Shown: positions 31,737 through 39,820 of the stretch, one piece after another | How the letters are laid out: the number at the start of each line of letters is the position of its first letter | Position numbering within the stretch: position 1 is the stretch's first letter | Source of the DNA: Cellulophaga algicola DSM 14237 | GTDB lineage: Bacteria; Bacteroidota; Bacteroidia; Flavobacteriales; Flavobacteriaceae | Assembly (NCBI RefSeq): GCF_000186265.1 | Contig: NC_014934.1 | Location: forward strand, 3,100,001 to 3,164,000 | Direction of reading: 5' to 3' | DNA: 64,000 nt | Made by a program: the position numbers and the translations under genes | Notes under the pieces: generated by a model | The model's database searches: none | What the model was told of the DNA's origin: nothing | Seen by the model: the letters and a program-made list of their open reading frames with translations, nothing else

Positions 31737-32072
31737 TTAGTTATTTTTGTTGTTGGTCACTAGGTTAGTAGCACTTCGTAATTCATCCCAAGTAGTATCT
31801 AGTTCTTTTAGAAATAGCTTACCTGTTTCAGTTAATGTATAGTATTTTCTTGGGGGGCCAGAAGTAGACTCTTCCCAGCGGTAATTTAATAGGCCTGCAT
31901 TTTTTAGTCGGGTTAATAAAGGATAAATAGTACCCTCAACGACAAGCATTTTGGCATTTTTTAATGTTTCAAGGATTTCTGATGCATATTTATCTTCTCC
32001 GTTTAAGATAGAGAGGATGCAGTATTCCAGTACACCTTTACGCATTTGTGCCTTTGTATTTTCTACATTCAT
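31737..32072 (-). CDS. PadR family transcriptional regulator
   Basis: About 111 residues from MNVENTKAQMRKGVLEY at 32072. The longer frame to 32147 adds a basic, non-homologous stretch, so I take the internal ATG. The winged helix-turn-helix is clear: LEYCILSILNGEDKYASEI, then LKNAKMLVVEGTIYPLLTRL and GPPRKYYTLTETGKLFL. This is the short PadR form. It is the first gene of a unit with pspC (2 nt apart) and probably controls its own cluster. Candidate sites are the palindrome at 29846 and the direct repeats at 32168-32219. Confidence 0.9.
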   Translation of the reverse strand: MNVENTKAQMRKGVLEYCILSILNGEDKYASEILETLKNAKMLVVEGTIYPLLTRLKNAGLLNYRWEESTSGPPRKYYTLTETGKLFLKELDTTWDELRSATNLVTNNKNN

Positions 32073-32167
32073 AATTTCGTTTTGCTTTATATGCAGCTTT
32101 TTCAGCTTCGAAATTCTTTCTGTTTTCTTAGAACTAACTCCTTGCATAGATTAACGGTTCGTTTTTG

Positions 32168-32219
32168 GATTGATGAATAAACATCCTGATTGATTTTTGA
32201 TTGCGATTAATGAATAAAC
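32168..32219. repeat. Two 15-bp direct repeats upstream of padR-pspC
   Basis: GATTGATGAATAAAC (32168-32182) and GATTAATGAATAAAC (32205-32219), one mismatch, 37 bp apart. A further copy of the first ten bases, GATTGATGAAT (29881-29891), is found upstream of the head-GIN gene. The sites lie in the control region between the DUF4870 and padR genes. Shared spacing and position suggest a regulator site, but this is inference. Confidence 0.45.
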
Positions 32220-32252
32220 TCCTATACTGAAAAGGTGTGATTAAGACCTCTT

Positions 32253-32735
32253 TTACTTTATAAACTTAATAGTTAATGGGTATGAAAACGGTTGACCTTC
32301 ATTTGTTTTTATAACGGCTAAAATGGTATATACAATATTCAATACAAATAAAACTCCGCTTAATAAGCCTGTTATACCAAAAGGGATTAGCCAACTACCA
32401 AATCTAAAGTCATTACTATCAAAATGGAAATTCATGGTATTGAAATGATTTAGATTACCAAAAGAAAAATTACCAAAATCTAATAGGTTAGGAAATAAAC
32501 CAATAAAAAAAGGAACACTTATAATGCCTATAATTATGGAATAAAGCAACAAGCTTAATTGAAAATTTAAAGCCTGTTTTCCATTGTAGTCCACATACTT
32601 ATAGTCATTCTTATTTGCGACCCATAGAATCAAGGGCAAAATGAAGTTTCCAAAAGGAATAAAAAACTTAGAAAACGTCGATGCATGCAAAAGTGCAGAA
32701 AGGTTTTTTTCGTGTTTTGATAAGGTATCTGTCAT
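32253..32735 (-). CDS. DUF4870 family membrane protein
   Basis: A 160-residue membrane protein with four hydrophobic segments. The opening KHEKNLSALLHASTFSKFF, the YVDYNGKQALNFQLS motif after the first helix pair and the late TILAVIKTNEGQPFSYPLTI are characteristic of DUF4870/Tic20-like proteins. Function unknown. It lies upstream of the padR-pspC unit, with a 180-nt control region between, and is often found in the same neighbourhood in relatives. Confidence 0.85.
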   Translation of the reverse strand: MTDTLSKHEKNLSALLHASTFSKFFIPFGNFILPLILWVANKNDYKYVDYNGKQALNFQLSLLLYSIIIGIISVPFFIGLFPNLLDFGNFSFGNLNHFNTMNFHFDSNDFRFGSWLIPFGITGLLSGVLFVLNIVYTILAVIKTNEGQPFSYPLTIKFIK

Positions 32736-32869
32736 GGCTTAGTAATTTCTTATGCAAATATATATCTTTAAAAAGGTACTATGCAACACATAGTACTGTA
32801 AATTAACTTTTTATTAACAATTGTAAGCTCGTTATTTTTCAATACTTTTATAAAAAATTTAGAGTAATT

Positions 32870-33328
32870 ATGGGAGTTTCCGCAAGTAAGTTTAATTCGT
32901 TCACATTTTTTAAGTTGCCTTCGGCTTGGTGGTGTGGCGTACGTTTACGTCATATAGATCAAAAAAAGGCAGTAGTAACGGTTACGCACAGGTGGGTAAA
33001 CCAAAATCCTTTTAAATCTATGTTCTGGGCGGTTCAAGGTATGGCTGCAGAATTGTCTACAGGCGCTATGATGATTGATCAAATTAAGGAGAGCGGACAA
33101 AAAATTTCTATGTTAGTAGCCAATAATAATGCAAGCTTTACAAAAAAAGCTACAGGAAAAATTACATTTACTTGCGAAGATGGTCATCTCATTCAAGAGG
33201 GTATCAATAAAACGGTTGCTACAGGAGAAGGCCAAACCATTTGGATGAAGTCCGTAGGAGTAAATACAGATGGAGTAGTGGTTTCTACCTTTAATTTTGA
33301 ATGGACTATAAAGTTAAGGAAAAAATAA
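32870..33328 (+). CDS. DUF4442 (hot-dog thioesterase-like) protein
   Basis: A 152-residue protein in the DUF4442 family: FFKLPSAWWCGVRLRHID near the N-terminus, then RWVNQNPFKSMFWAVQGMAAELSTG, with the W-Q-G-x-A-A-E-x-x-T-G helix of the hot-dog fold, and a C-terminal strand set. Relatives are thought to bind or hydrolyse acyl-CoA-type thioesters. Cytoplasmic, no signal peptide. It is divergent from the DUF4870 gene and starts a rightward block. The specific substrate is unknown. Confidence 0.85.
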   Translation: MGVSASKFNSFTFFKLPSAWWCGVRLRHIDQKKAVVTVTHRWVNQNPFKSMFWAVQGMAAELSTGAMMIDQIKESGQKISMLVANNNASFTKKATGKITFTCEDGHLIQEGINKTVATGEGQTIWMKSVGVNTDGVVVSTFNFEWTIKLRKK

Positions 33329-33494
33329 AATTTACCTTAATTTTTCATTCCATAGACAAATATTGTGGGTTGGTATAGCTAAACCCGTTCTCTGTCTATT
33401 TGCTTTGCTGATTTTTTACATTTTCATCAATTTCGTTTCAAATTAGAATAGTTGCTATTGTATAGGAGCTAAGTTTTAATTTATAACTTTTTAA

Positions 33495-34399
33495 ATGGAA
33501 ATGAAAATGCAAAAATTGGTGATTATCTTTATGCTTAGTACATTAGGTATAGGCTTCGCTCAAGAAACAGGAAGTGTTTATATTAATTCTGAAATTTTAC
33601 CTAATACAGATGTAGGAACTATTAAAAAAACGAAGTTGGGTTTGATATTCCTATAAAAACTATTACGGGCAAAGAAACAATTAGTTTATTTGGAGCATAT
33701 CAAAATTTAAATATTGGCTATGTTGATAAAGATGTACCTTTTGAAACCTATCAAATAGATAACTTTCAAACGTTTAGTTTAGGTCTTTTGTACGATAGAA
33801 TTCTTGAAAACGGATGGGGCTTTTCTTTGAAATTAGCCCCGCAGATATCTTCAAATTTTGATATTCAAGAGATTGATGGTAGAGATGTCTTTATAAATGG
33901 AACTTTACTATTTGATAAATTAAACCAAGAAAAACAGTCTATGTGGACCTTTGGGGTGGAGTATGATGCTCAAAATGGCTTAAATTTTCCAATTCCTATA
34001 GTTGCTTATACCAAACGTTTAAATGAAAAATGGGCTTATAAAATTGGTTTTCCTGATGCTAGATTAAAATGGACGTTACATGAAAATCACAATTTTGAAG
34101 CATTTACGACCTTAGATGGTTTTGCAGGGAATATTAATGATGACCTAGAAGTTTATAAAACAGATTATGTTGGCACTTTAAAGAACACCTATTTGGTAGG
34201 TGGTTTAGGGTATAACATAACATTTCTTAAAGATTTTGAGTTGAATGCTAAAGCGGGGTATTCTGCATTTAATACAATGGAGGTTCAGGATTATGATACG
34301 GATGAAATTTATGATTTTGACATGCAGAATGGTTTTTATTATAATTTTGGATTGAAATATAATTTAAATAAGAAAGCAAAAGTCAAAAGTCCTTATTAG
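33495..34399 (+). pseudogene. Frameshifted DUF6268-like outer membrane beta-barrel protein
   Basis: An ATG at 33495 opens a signal-peptide frame (MKMQKLVIIFMLS...GFAQ) that hits a stop at about 33656. Protein-like sequence continues in the -1 frame from 33632 to 34399: EVGFDIPIKTITGKE, then SWGF-like barrel strands, SKRLN-type YTKRLNEKWAY, and a terminal strand ending FGLKYNLNKK. The break is at a run of seven A (33624-33630); one extra A would restore the frame through ATTAAAAAAAACGAAG. The intact protein would be about 301 residues, resembling DUF6268 outer-membrane barrels. It could be a sequencing slip, a real mutation or slippage. Confidence 0.7.
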
Positions 34400-34436
34400 G
34401 GTATTGTCTTCTATAATGCTACAATTAGTTTACACT

Positions 34437-34476
34437 AAAAAACAGAAATCACTGCATTGTAGTTTCTGTTTTTTAT
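34437..34476 (+). terminator. Intrinsic terminator after the frameshifted barrel gene
   Basis: AAAAAACAGAAA pairs with TTTCTGTTTTTT around a 14-nt loop (34449-34462), followed by T-rich sequence. It lies 38 nt after the stop at 34399 and before the ATG at 34508. Confidence 0.7.
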
Positions 34477-34507
34477 TTTTGAGGGATTTTAATTTTAATA
34501 GTTAACT

Positions 34508-35023
34508 ATGAAAGAGAGCCCTCTATTTTATGAAGAGCAAAAATTCACCCAATGGTGGTTGTGGTTATTATTGCTCTCACCTATTGTAATTTTAGGTTAT
34601 ACCTTGGTAAAGCCTATTCTTGAACAGTCTAATCAGGTTAATGATAATTTTTCTTTTAGTTTAACCCCGTCAAATGATTTTTGGATTTCCTTGGTAATTA
34701 TGCTAGTAGTTTTGATGCTTTTTATTCTTTTAAAATTAAAAACTACAGTAAGCCCAGAGTATATAAAAATTTCATTTTTTCCACTTTTCTCTAAAAAATG
34801 GAATTGGTCAGATATCACTTCTGCCGAAATTGTAAGGTATGGGTTTGTAGGCTATGGAGTGCGTTTAAGTTTAACGTATGGAACGGTATATAACATAAAA
34901 GGGGATCAAGGTTTAGCTATTCATTTAAAGAATGGAAAAAAGATAATGATTGGTACTCAAAAGTCTAATGAGCTTGCGCAACTAATCAAGAAAAAAATAA
35001 AGTTCACGGTAACATCTACATAA
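34508..35023 (+). CDS. Hypothetical two-helix membrane protein with PH-like C-terminus
   Basis: A 171-residue protein with two transmembrane helices (about 15-37 and 56-77), then a basic linker and a beta-rich C-terminal half (VSPEYIKISFFPLFSKKW, AEIVRYGFVGYGVRLS, LAIHLKNGKKIMIG). That order resembles bacterial PH-domain-like membrane proteins. No family can be named with certainty. It has its own start after a terminator. Moderate confidence that it is real, because of its length and composition. Confidence 0.65.
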   Translation: MKESPLFYEEQKFTQWWLWLLLLSPIVILGYTLVKPILEQSNQVNDNFSFSLTPSNDFWISLVIMLVVLMLFILLKLKTTVSPEYIKISFFPLFSKKWNWSDITSAEIVRYGFVGYGVRLSLTYGTVYNIKGDQGLAIHLKNGKKIMIGTQKSNELAQLIKKKIKFTVTST

Positions 35024-35385
35024 AATTAGGTGCTAATGATCATCAACCAAAAAATGCACATGAAATAGCATCCAAAATACTTGGAAGTGAACTGATGTTT
35101 GTACAGATAGATTTTAAGAAGGCGATAGTCGCCTAACTAGTAGGTTTCCTAAGGATGGATTATGATATTAAAATTTGATGCTATATTTGGCGCTAAAGTT
35201 TTATTTTTACACAAGGCCGCATGGTGTTGGAGCCCTATAGATATAGTCCTTGCCTTTTAGTAGATTTGCCAGATTATGTTTTATAGTTAATCCTTAGATG
35301 AGGTAATCCTAAAGACGAGGAGCATATTCTTTAAGGCATTTAAAAATCTATTAGAAGGTGCTAATTAATTTTATAAAAATATAGT
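35024..35385. other. 362-nt region with no intact gene; a short protein-like open stretch
   Basis: No start-to-stop gene found. On the plus strand an open stretch through 35136 (TAA at 35134-35136) reads protein-like, containing HQPKNAHEIASKILGSEL and FVQIDFKKAIVA. It has no good start and overlaps the end of the preceding gene in another frame. Further on, short stretches such as WCWSPIDIVLAF appear. It may hold gene remnants, but the sequence does not identify them. Confidence 0.35.
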
Positions 35386-35976
35386 TTGAAAAACGGAACG
35401 GTAAAAAATATAACCAAAAAACTGTTATCAGATAACTGGTACAGGTTAGATAAATATTTTTTTGAGTATCATAGAGAAGATGGTGCTTGGGAAAAACAAG
35501 AGCGTGAAGTTTATGATTGCGGAGATGCTGCAGCCATTCTTTTAATTCATAAAGAAAGAGCATCTGTAATTTTAACCCAACAGTTTCGAATGCCTGCATA
35601 CCAAAACGGAGTGGCTAAAGGGATGTTAGTTGAGGTTTGTGCTGGCCTTCTAGATGGAGATACTCCTGAAGATTGTATTAGAAAAGAAGTCTTAGAAGAA
35701 ACAGGTTATAAAATTACGGAGGTAAAAAAAGTCTTTGAAAGTTTTATGGTTCCGGGAACCGTCATGCAGAAAGTTCATTTTTTTATAGGATTTGTAGAAG
35801 ATGCCATGAGAGTAAATGAAGGAGGTGGTGCAGCAGATGAAACCGAAAATATTGAAGTGTTAGAATTTCCTTTTTCTTCTGCTTATGATATGATTGCTAC
35901 AGGAGAAATTGTAGATGGTAAGTCCATTATGTTATTACAACATTTAAAAATACAGCATCTATCTGGTAACTTGTAG
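35386..35976 (+). CDS. nudK: NUDIX hydrolase, GDP-mannose pyrophosphatase (NudK)-like
   Basis: A 196-residue protein with a TTG start at 35386; no ATG is available near it. The NUDIX box is present as AGLLDGDTPEDCIRKEVLEE-TGY. The sequence after it (ESFMVPGTVMQKVHFFIGF, GGGAADETENIEVLEFPFSS and ATGEIVDGKSIMLLQHL) closely follows E. coli NudK, which hydrolyses GDP-mannose to mannose-1-phosphate and GMP. The arginine in the NUDIX REUxEE core is replaced by lysine (KEVLEE), as in NudK itself. The downstream gene is convergent and begins 3 nt away. Confidence 0.83.
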   Translation: MKNGTVKNITKKLLSDNWYRLDKYFFEYHREDGAWEKQEREVYDCGDAAAILLIHKERASVILTQQFRMPAYQNGVAKGMLVEVCAGLLDGDTPEDCIRKEVLEETGYKITEVKKVFESFMVPGTVMQKVHFFIGFVEDAMRVNEGGGAADETENIEVLEFPFSSAYDMIATGEIVDGKSIMLLQHLKIQHLSGNL

Positions 35977-35979
35977 CGC

Positions 35980-37251
35980 TTAGTACTTGTCTCTTAAATT
36001 TTCAAAAATGAGCTGCATTTGTTTCTTAATTTCGGCTGTGGGTTGTTTATAGTGATTATTCATAAAACTAAATAGTATGGTTTTGCCAGATTTGGTTAGT
36101 AAATAACCACTCAAGCAATATACGTTCCCTAAAGATCCAGATTTTGCATAAATAAAGGGAGCATTAGTTGCTCCATATGAATCCGTGGGGGCTCTTAAGG
36201 TTTCAACTATTGGAAATAAATTAAATAGGCGTTCACGCGGTTCCTCATCATATATTTTTTTTAGAATATGTACCATAGCTTCTGGTGTAAATAAATTATA
36301 CCTAGAAAGCCCAGAACCATCTACCCATCTTGGTGGTTGTTTTAAATCAGCAAGATTGTTTTTTAAAATATATTGCTGCGCTTTGGTAACACTTAAAGTG
36401 TCAGACAGGGTAGTGCTAACTAAAATAAGGAGTTGTTCTGCTAGAAAATTATCACTTACGGCCATCATTCTTTTTAAAACGGAATCTGTAGGGATACTAT
36501 ATACTGTTTGCTTTTCAACTTTAGGAAACGTATTTACAAGATTAATTTTCTTATTCAATGCTTTTTCTAAAAGTGTTCTAACCAATGTAGAATCTACTAT
36601 GAAAGGAGTTTCTAGCGTATCATTTTTATCAGGATTATAATAAAAAGTATTTTCATAGTGCTCCCGAGCCTTTGGTGCCATTAGTACCTTTACCTCTTTT
36701 TTAAAGAATGATGGAGTTACAGTTAGAGAATCATTTTTATAAACAGACACCACATTACCATATATAGGAAAAGGAGAACGTTCTGGTTGAAAATAAGCAT
36801 CATAATCTTCCCAAGCCCATCCAGGTCCATAAGCGTTTGAATCAAAATTATTTAAATAGAGTTTAATGTTTTTGTACTTTTTTAAAAAAGAAAGAGCAGT
36901 GCTGTCTTTAAAGTACGGGTGTAAAAAACTAGGATCTCCAGTACCTTCAATATAAATAGTATCTGCAGTGGTATAATATTTTAACGCAGGAATTTTTTTA
37001 GGAAGCGTTTTTAATACAGTATACAAGGTTGCTATTTTGGTAGTACTAGCAGGTGTAAAATACTTTTCGCTATTATATTTTAGGATAGTATCGTTGTTTA
37101 AGGGGTCATATATGAACACGCCTAGAAACTGATTGTCGAATAAAGACTCTGTTAACATTTGTGCGGTCTCTTTACGAATTTTTTTAATTTTGGTCGTTGC
37201 ACAACTGTATAATAAGCTGGTAATCAATGATAATATAAATATTCTTCGCAT
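35980..37251 (-). CDS. D-alanyl-D-alanine carboxypeptidase/endopeptidase, PBP4 (S13) family lipoprotein
   Basis: A 423-residue lipoprotein (lipobox LYSC17). It is a low-molecular-mass penicillin-binding protein: S69-T-T-K72 (SxxK), S-D-N in MAVSDNFLAEQ, WVDGSGLSRYN, and KSG in AKSGSLGNV near residue 370. These match the DacB/PBP4 family, which trims D-Ala and cuts peptide crosslinks in peptidoglycan. Lipidation is typical for Bacteroidetes but not for E. coli PBP4. It is the third SxxK-type acyl-enzyme gene in the window. Its 3' end is 3 nt from the convergent nudK gene. Confidence 0.88.
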   Translation of the reverse strand: MRRIFILSLITSLLYSCATTKIKKIRKETAQMLTESLFDNQFLGVFIYDPLNNDTILKYNSEKYFTPASTTKIATLYTVLKTLPKKIPALKYYTTADTIYIEGTGDPSFLHPYFKDSTALSFLKKYKNIKLYLNNFDSNAYGPGWAWEDYDAYFQPERSPFPIYGNVVSVYKNDSLTVTPSFFKKEVKVLMAPKAREHYENTFYYNPDKNDTLETPFIVDSTLVRTLLEKALNKKINLVNTFPKVEKQTVYSIPTDSVLKRMMAVSDNFLAEQLLILVSTTLSDTLSVTKAQQYILKNNLADLKQPPRWVDGSGLSRYNLFTPEAMVHILKKIYDEEPRERLFNLFPIVETLRAPTDSYGATNAPFIYAKSGSLGNVYCLSGYLLTKSGKTILFSFMNNHYKQPTAEIKKQMQLIFENLRDKY

Positions 37252-37394
37252 TCTTTAATGGGGATTCTTAAGGATTGAATTTAGGCTTTTTGCGGATATT
37301 AACAACAATTTATCTATTTTTTAACTACTTCAATGCAATAGGCATAGCCTTTTTATGTTTATCTTAGTGAAATCAACTAATACACATTTTTAAT

Positions 37395-37589
37395 ATGGCT
37401 AAATCAATGCTTGAGTACACTAAAATGGTACTGAATAAAGTTAGTTTTGATACAAAGTTATTTTGTAAAGAAGTAAAAAAGGCATTTTCAAATTTATTGC
37501 CTGAAGAAGTAGTAGAACTAAAACTCTGGTTAGAACAATTTATATATGATAAGCCAGAATTACAACAGAGCTTAATTTATTTGACATAA
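37395..37589 (+). CDS. Small conserved-type protein of unknown function
   Basis: A 64-residue helical, cytoplasmic-type protein: MAKSMLEYTKMVLNKVSFD, then CKEVKKAFSNLLPEEVVEL and WLEQFI. Composition (regular K/E/L pattern, no low complexity) and a strong terminator right after the stop (37593-37620) support a real gene. It resembles small uncharacterised proteins in Flavobacteriia, from memory. Monocistronic. Confidence 0.7.
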   Translation: MAKSMLEYTKMVLNKVSFDTKLFCKEVKKAFSNLLPEEVVELKLWLEQFIYDKPELQQSLIYLT

Positions 37590-37592
37590 AAC

Positions 37593-37620
37593 AAAAAGCC
37601 ACTTTTTAAGTGGCTTTTTT
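37593..37620. terminator. Bidirectional intrinsic terminator
   Basis: AAAAAGCCACTT/AAGTGGCTTTTT with a TTT loop. T-run on the right and A-run on the left, so it serves both the small gene at 37395 and the leftward oxyR gene ending at 37640. Confidence 0.9.
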
Positions 37621-37639
37621 ATTGTTCTTACAGGAATAT

Positions 37640-38581
37640 TTATTTTTTATTAAGCGGACTAATGATTTTTACATCTTGAAAGGCTATTGCTCCTCTAACA
37701 ATACTAGAAATTACTTCTCTTAGTGCTTCTGTTATTTGTATTTTTAATTCACTTTTATGATATATTAAACTTACTTCTCTTGCAGGTGACGGACTTTCAA
37801 AATATTTTAAATTTTCCTTTTTCTTTTCATCTAAGGTTAATGTATTTAAAAACGGAAGTAAGGTCATACCCATACCTTCATTTACCAAATTTACTAAAGT
37901 CTCAAAACTCCCGCTTTGTAGCTGAAAAGTTTCACCATGCGCATCTTTTGAAGCTTTACAAAGGTTTATCACGCCATCTCTAAAACAATGGCCATCTCTT
38001 AAAAGAAGTATGTCATTAATATCTAAATCTTCGGTCTTAAGTTTGCTTATACCATTAAGGCGATGATTCTTTGGAACATAGCCAACAAATGGTTCATAAT
38101 ATAAAGGACGTTCTTTAATAAATTCAATTTCTAATGGTGTAACAGCAATTCCTGCATCTAAATGACCATCTTGAATATTCCTGATCATATCCTCTGTATT
38201 TTGCTCTTTAATGATCAAATTTACTTTTGGATATTTTTTTATAAACGTATTTAAAAACATTGGTAATAGTGTTGGCATTACCGTAGGTATAATTCCTAGG
38301 GTAAATTCGCCTCCGATAAACCCTTTTTCTTGGTCAACTATATCTTTTATTCTATTGGCTTCATTGACAATATTCTTTGCCTGCGCTACAATTTTTTTTC
38401 CCACTTCGGTAACCGCAATTGGCTTCTTGCCACGATCAAAAATTAAAACATCTAATTCGTCTTCTAATTTCTGAACTTGCATACTTAAAGTAGGCTGAGT
38501 TACAAAACTTTTTTCAGCAGCTAAGGTGAAATTTTGGTATTCGGCAACAGCCAAAACATATTGCAATTGCGTTATAGTCAT
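37640..38581 (-). CDS. oxyR: LysR-type regulator OxyR (peroxide response)
   Basis: A 313-residue LysR-family regulator. The N-terminal HTH (TQLQYVLAVAEYQNFTLAA, then QPTLSMQVQKLEDEL) is followed by the effector domain. The redox cysteines are C199 and C208 within LRDGHCFRDGVINLC. They have the same positions and spacing as in E. coli OxyR, where they form the peroxide-sensing disulfide. It is transcribed divergently from a dps gene, which is a typical OxyR target. A shared intergenic region (38582-38684) should hold its operator. Confidence 0.92.
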   Translation of the reverse strand: MTITQLQYVLAVAEYQNFTLAAEKSFVTQPTLSMQVQKLEDELDVLIFDRGKKPIAVTEVGKKIVAQAKNIVNEANRIKDIVDQEKGFIGGEFTLGIIPTVMPTLLPMFLNTFIKKYPKVNLIIKEQNTEDMIRNIQDGHLDAGIAVTPLEIEFIKERPLYYEPFVGYVPKNHRLNGISKLKTEDLDINDILLLRDGHCFRDGVINLCKASKDAHGETFQLQSGSFETLVNLVNEGMGMTLLPFLNTLTLDEKKKENLKYFESPSPAREVSLIYHKSELKIQITEALREVISSIVRGAIAFQDVKIISPLNKK

Positions 38582-38634
38582 CTGTATTGTTTTAGGCTAT
38601 AAAAATATAAAAACTATCAATGAATCTAATAGAC

Positions 38635-38661
38635 TTTGGAGGTATATGTTTTGTAATTTTG
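38635..38661 (+). promoter_or_regulatory. Putative dps promoter
   Basis: TAATTTTG at 38654-38661 matches the -7 consensus TAnnTTTG. TTTG at 38635-38638 lies 15 nt upstream, slightly closer than usual for a -33 box. Transcription would start near 38668. This puts the alternative ATG at 38664 outside the message and favours the dps start at 38685. Confidence 0.5.
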
Positions 38662-38684
38662 TTATGAAATTAAAAGCACATATT

Positions 38685-39164
38685 ATGAAACTAAATAGCA
38701 TAGGATTAGATCAAGAAAAATCTGCACAATTAAGTAGCGACCTAAATACTTTATTAGCAAATTTTCAAACTTACTATCAAAATTTAAGAGGTATACACTG
38801 GAATATTAAAGGAAAGCGTTTTTTCGATTTGCATGTTAAATTTGAAGAATTGTACACAGATGCAAATGAAAAAGTAGACTTGATTGCAGAAAGAATATTA
38901 ACCCTAGGCGGTCATCCGTTGCATACTTTTGAAGATTATATTGCAAACACATCAATTAAGGTTGGTAAAAACATCAATAAAGATGATGCAGCGATACATT
39001 TAATTATAGATTCTTTAAGTAAACTTCTTGTGATAGAACGAAAAATTTTAAATACATCTGATGATGCTAATGATGAAGGAACTAATTCTATGATGAGTGA
39101 TTTTATTGCCGAACAAGAGAAAACAGTTTGGATGATGAAAGCTTGGTTAACTGAAGAAGTATAA
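38685..39164 (+). CDS. dps: Dps family ferritin-like DNA-protection protein
   Basis: About 159 residues from MKLNSIGLDQEKSAQLS at 38685. The frame is open further upstream, but that part is non-homologous and the promoter box at 38654-38661 supports this start. Dps signature: NLRGIHWNIKGKRFFDLHVKFEELYTD in pieces (GIHWNIKGKRFFDLH and KFEELYTDANEKVDLIAERI), carrying the H, D and E ferroxidase ligands. It stores iron and protects DNA during oxidative or starvation stress. It is divergent from oxyR, implying peroxide control. Confidence 0.93.
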   Translation: MKLNSIGLDQEKSAQLSSDLNTLLANFQTYYQNLRGIHWNIKGKRFFDLHVKFEELYTDANEKVDLIAERILTLGGHPLHTFEDYIANTSIKVGKNINKDDAAIHLIIDSLSKLLVIERKILNTSDDANDEGTNSMMSDFIAEQEKTVWMMKAWLTEEV

Positions 39165-39180
39165 TAGTTTATTTCCTTAT

Positions 39181-39220
39181 AAAAAAGCCTCTTAACATTT
39201 AATGTTAAGAGGCTTTTTTT
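39181..39220. terminator. Strong bidirectional terminator after dps
   Basis: A 19-bp perfect stem (AAAAAAGCCTCTTAACATT at 39181-39199 with its complement at 39201-39219) with T-run; the real loop is the central few bases. It separates convergent dps and the DUF2141 gene. Confidence 0.92.
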
Positions 39221-39224
39221 TGGA

Positions 39225-39644
39225 TCAAAATCGAATATTGAAGTCTAAATTTTTGTCTGTTACCCTAAATTTTGCATCCTCAAAACTCGGTGGTCCATAA
39301 GACATTTCATTTCCAGACATGCCGTAGTTTTCTTTTGGCATTCCGTTTGTTTCATAATCCATACGCTTGTTGTCGTTTTCATCATGTAAGGCCATAATAG
39401 CATAGGTTCCCGGTTTTATATTTTCAAAGCTTACATTTATTTTCCCGTTTACTATTTCTCTATCTACATTTTGTATACCTGGGCCTTTCATAAATGTATC
39501 TGCAGTGTGTAAAGAAAGTAATACTTTGCCATTGTTGTTGTTGATATGACCAATAGACACCACTAGTGTATAGCTTTGTGTGTCTTGAGCTTTAGCAAAA
39601 AATGCACATAAAATTAGGATAGAAGTAACTACTAAATTTTTCAT
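39225..39644 (-). CDS. DUF2141 family secreted protein
   Basis: A 139-residue periplasmic protein with a signal peptide ending in FAKAQ. DUF2141 pattern: a beta-sandwich with NNNGKVLLSLHTAD, the ALHDENDNKRMDY loop typical of the family, and a C-terminal GPPSFEDAKFRVTD-LDFNI. Function unknown. A 7-bp inverted repeat (AATACCG/CGGTATT, 39660-39681) lies 16 nt upstream of its ATG and may be an operator. Confidence 0.85.
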   Translation of the reverse strand: MKNLVVTSILILCAFFAKAQDTQSYTLVVSIGHINNNNGKVLLSLHTADTFMKGPGIQNVDREIVNGKINVSFENIKPGTYAIMALHDENDNKRMDYETNGMPKENYGMSGNEMSYGPPSFEDAKFRVTDKNLDFNIRF

Positions 39645-39659
39645 TTGAATTTGGTTTTT

Positions 39660-39681
39660 AATACCGGTACTAAACGGTATT
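39660..39681. promoter_or_regulatory. Inverted repeat upstream of the DUF2141 gene
   Basis: AATACCG and CGGTATT, 7-bp perfect arms around an 8-nt spacer, ending 16 nt before the start codon at 39644. The position fits a repressor site. No second copy was found nearby, so confidence is low. Confidence 0.35.
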
Positions 39682-39820
39682 CGTTATTAATAATTCAAAT
39701 ATGAAAATTACTATAGCGGTACATAAATTTTAAAAACTCAACTGTAGAAATCGATTTCTGAATTGTAACTTTAAAACTGAAATTTCAATGAAAAGAAATA
39801 CGTTTAGGTATGTGATATGT

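Noticed and set aside
38526-38684. Longer start of dps
   Set aside because: It overlaps the oxyR start on the other strand and covers the predicted -7 box; the Dps homology begins at 38685.
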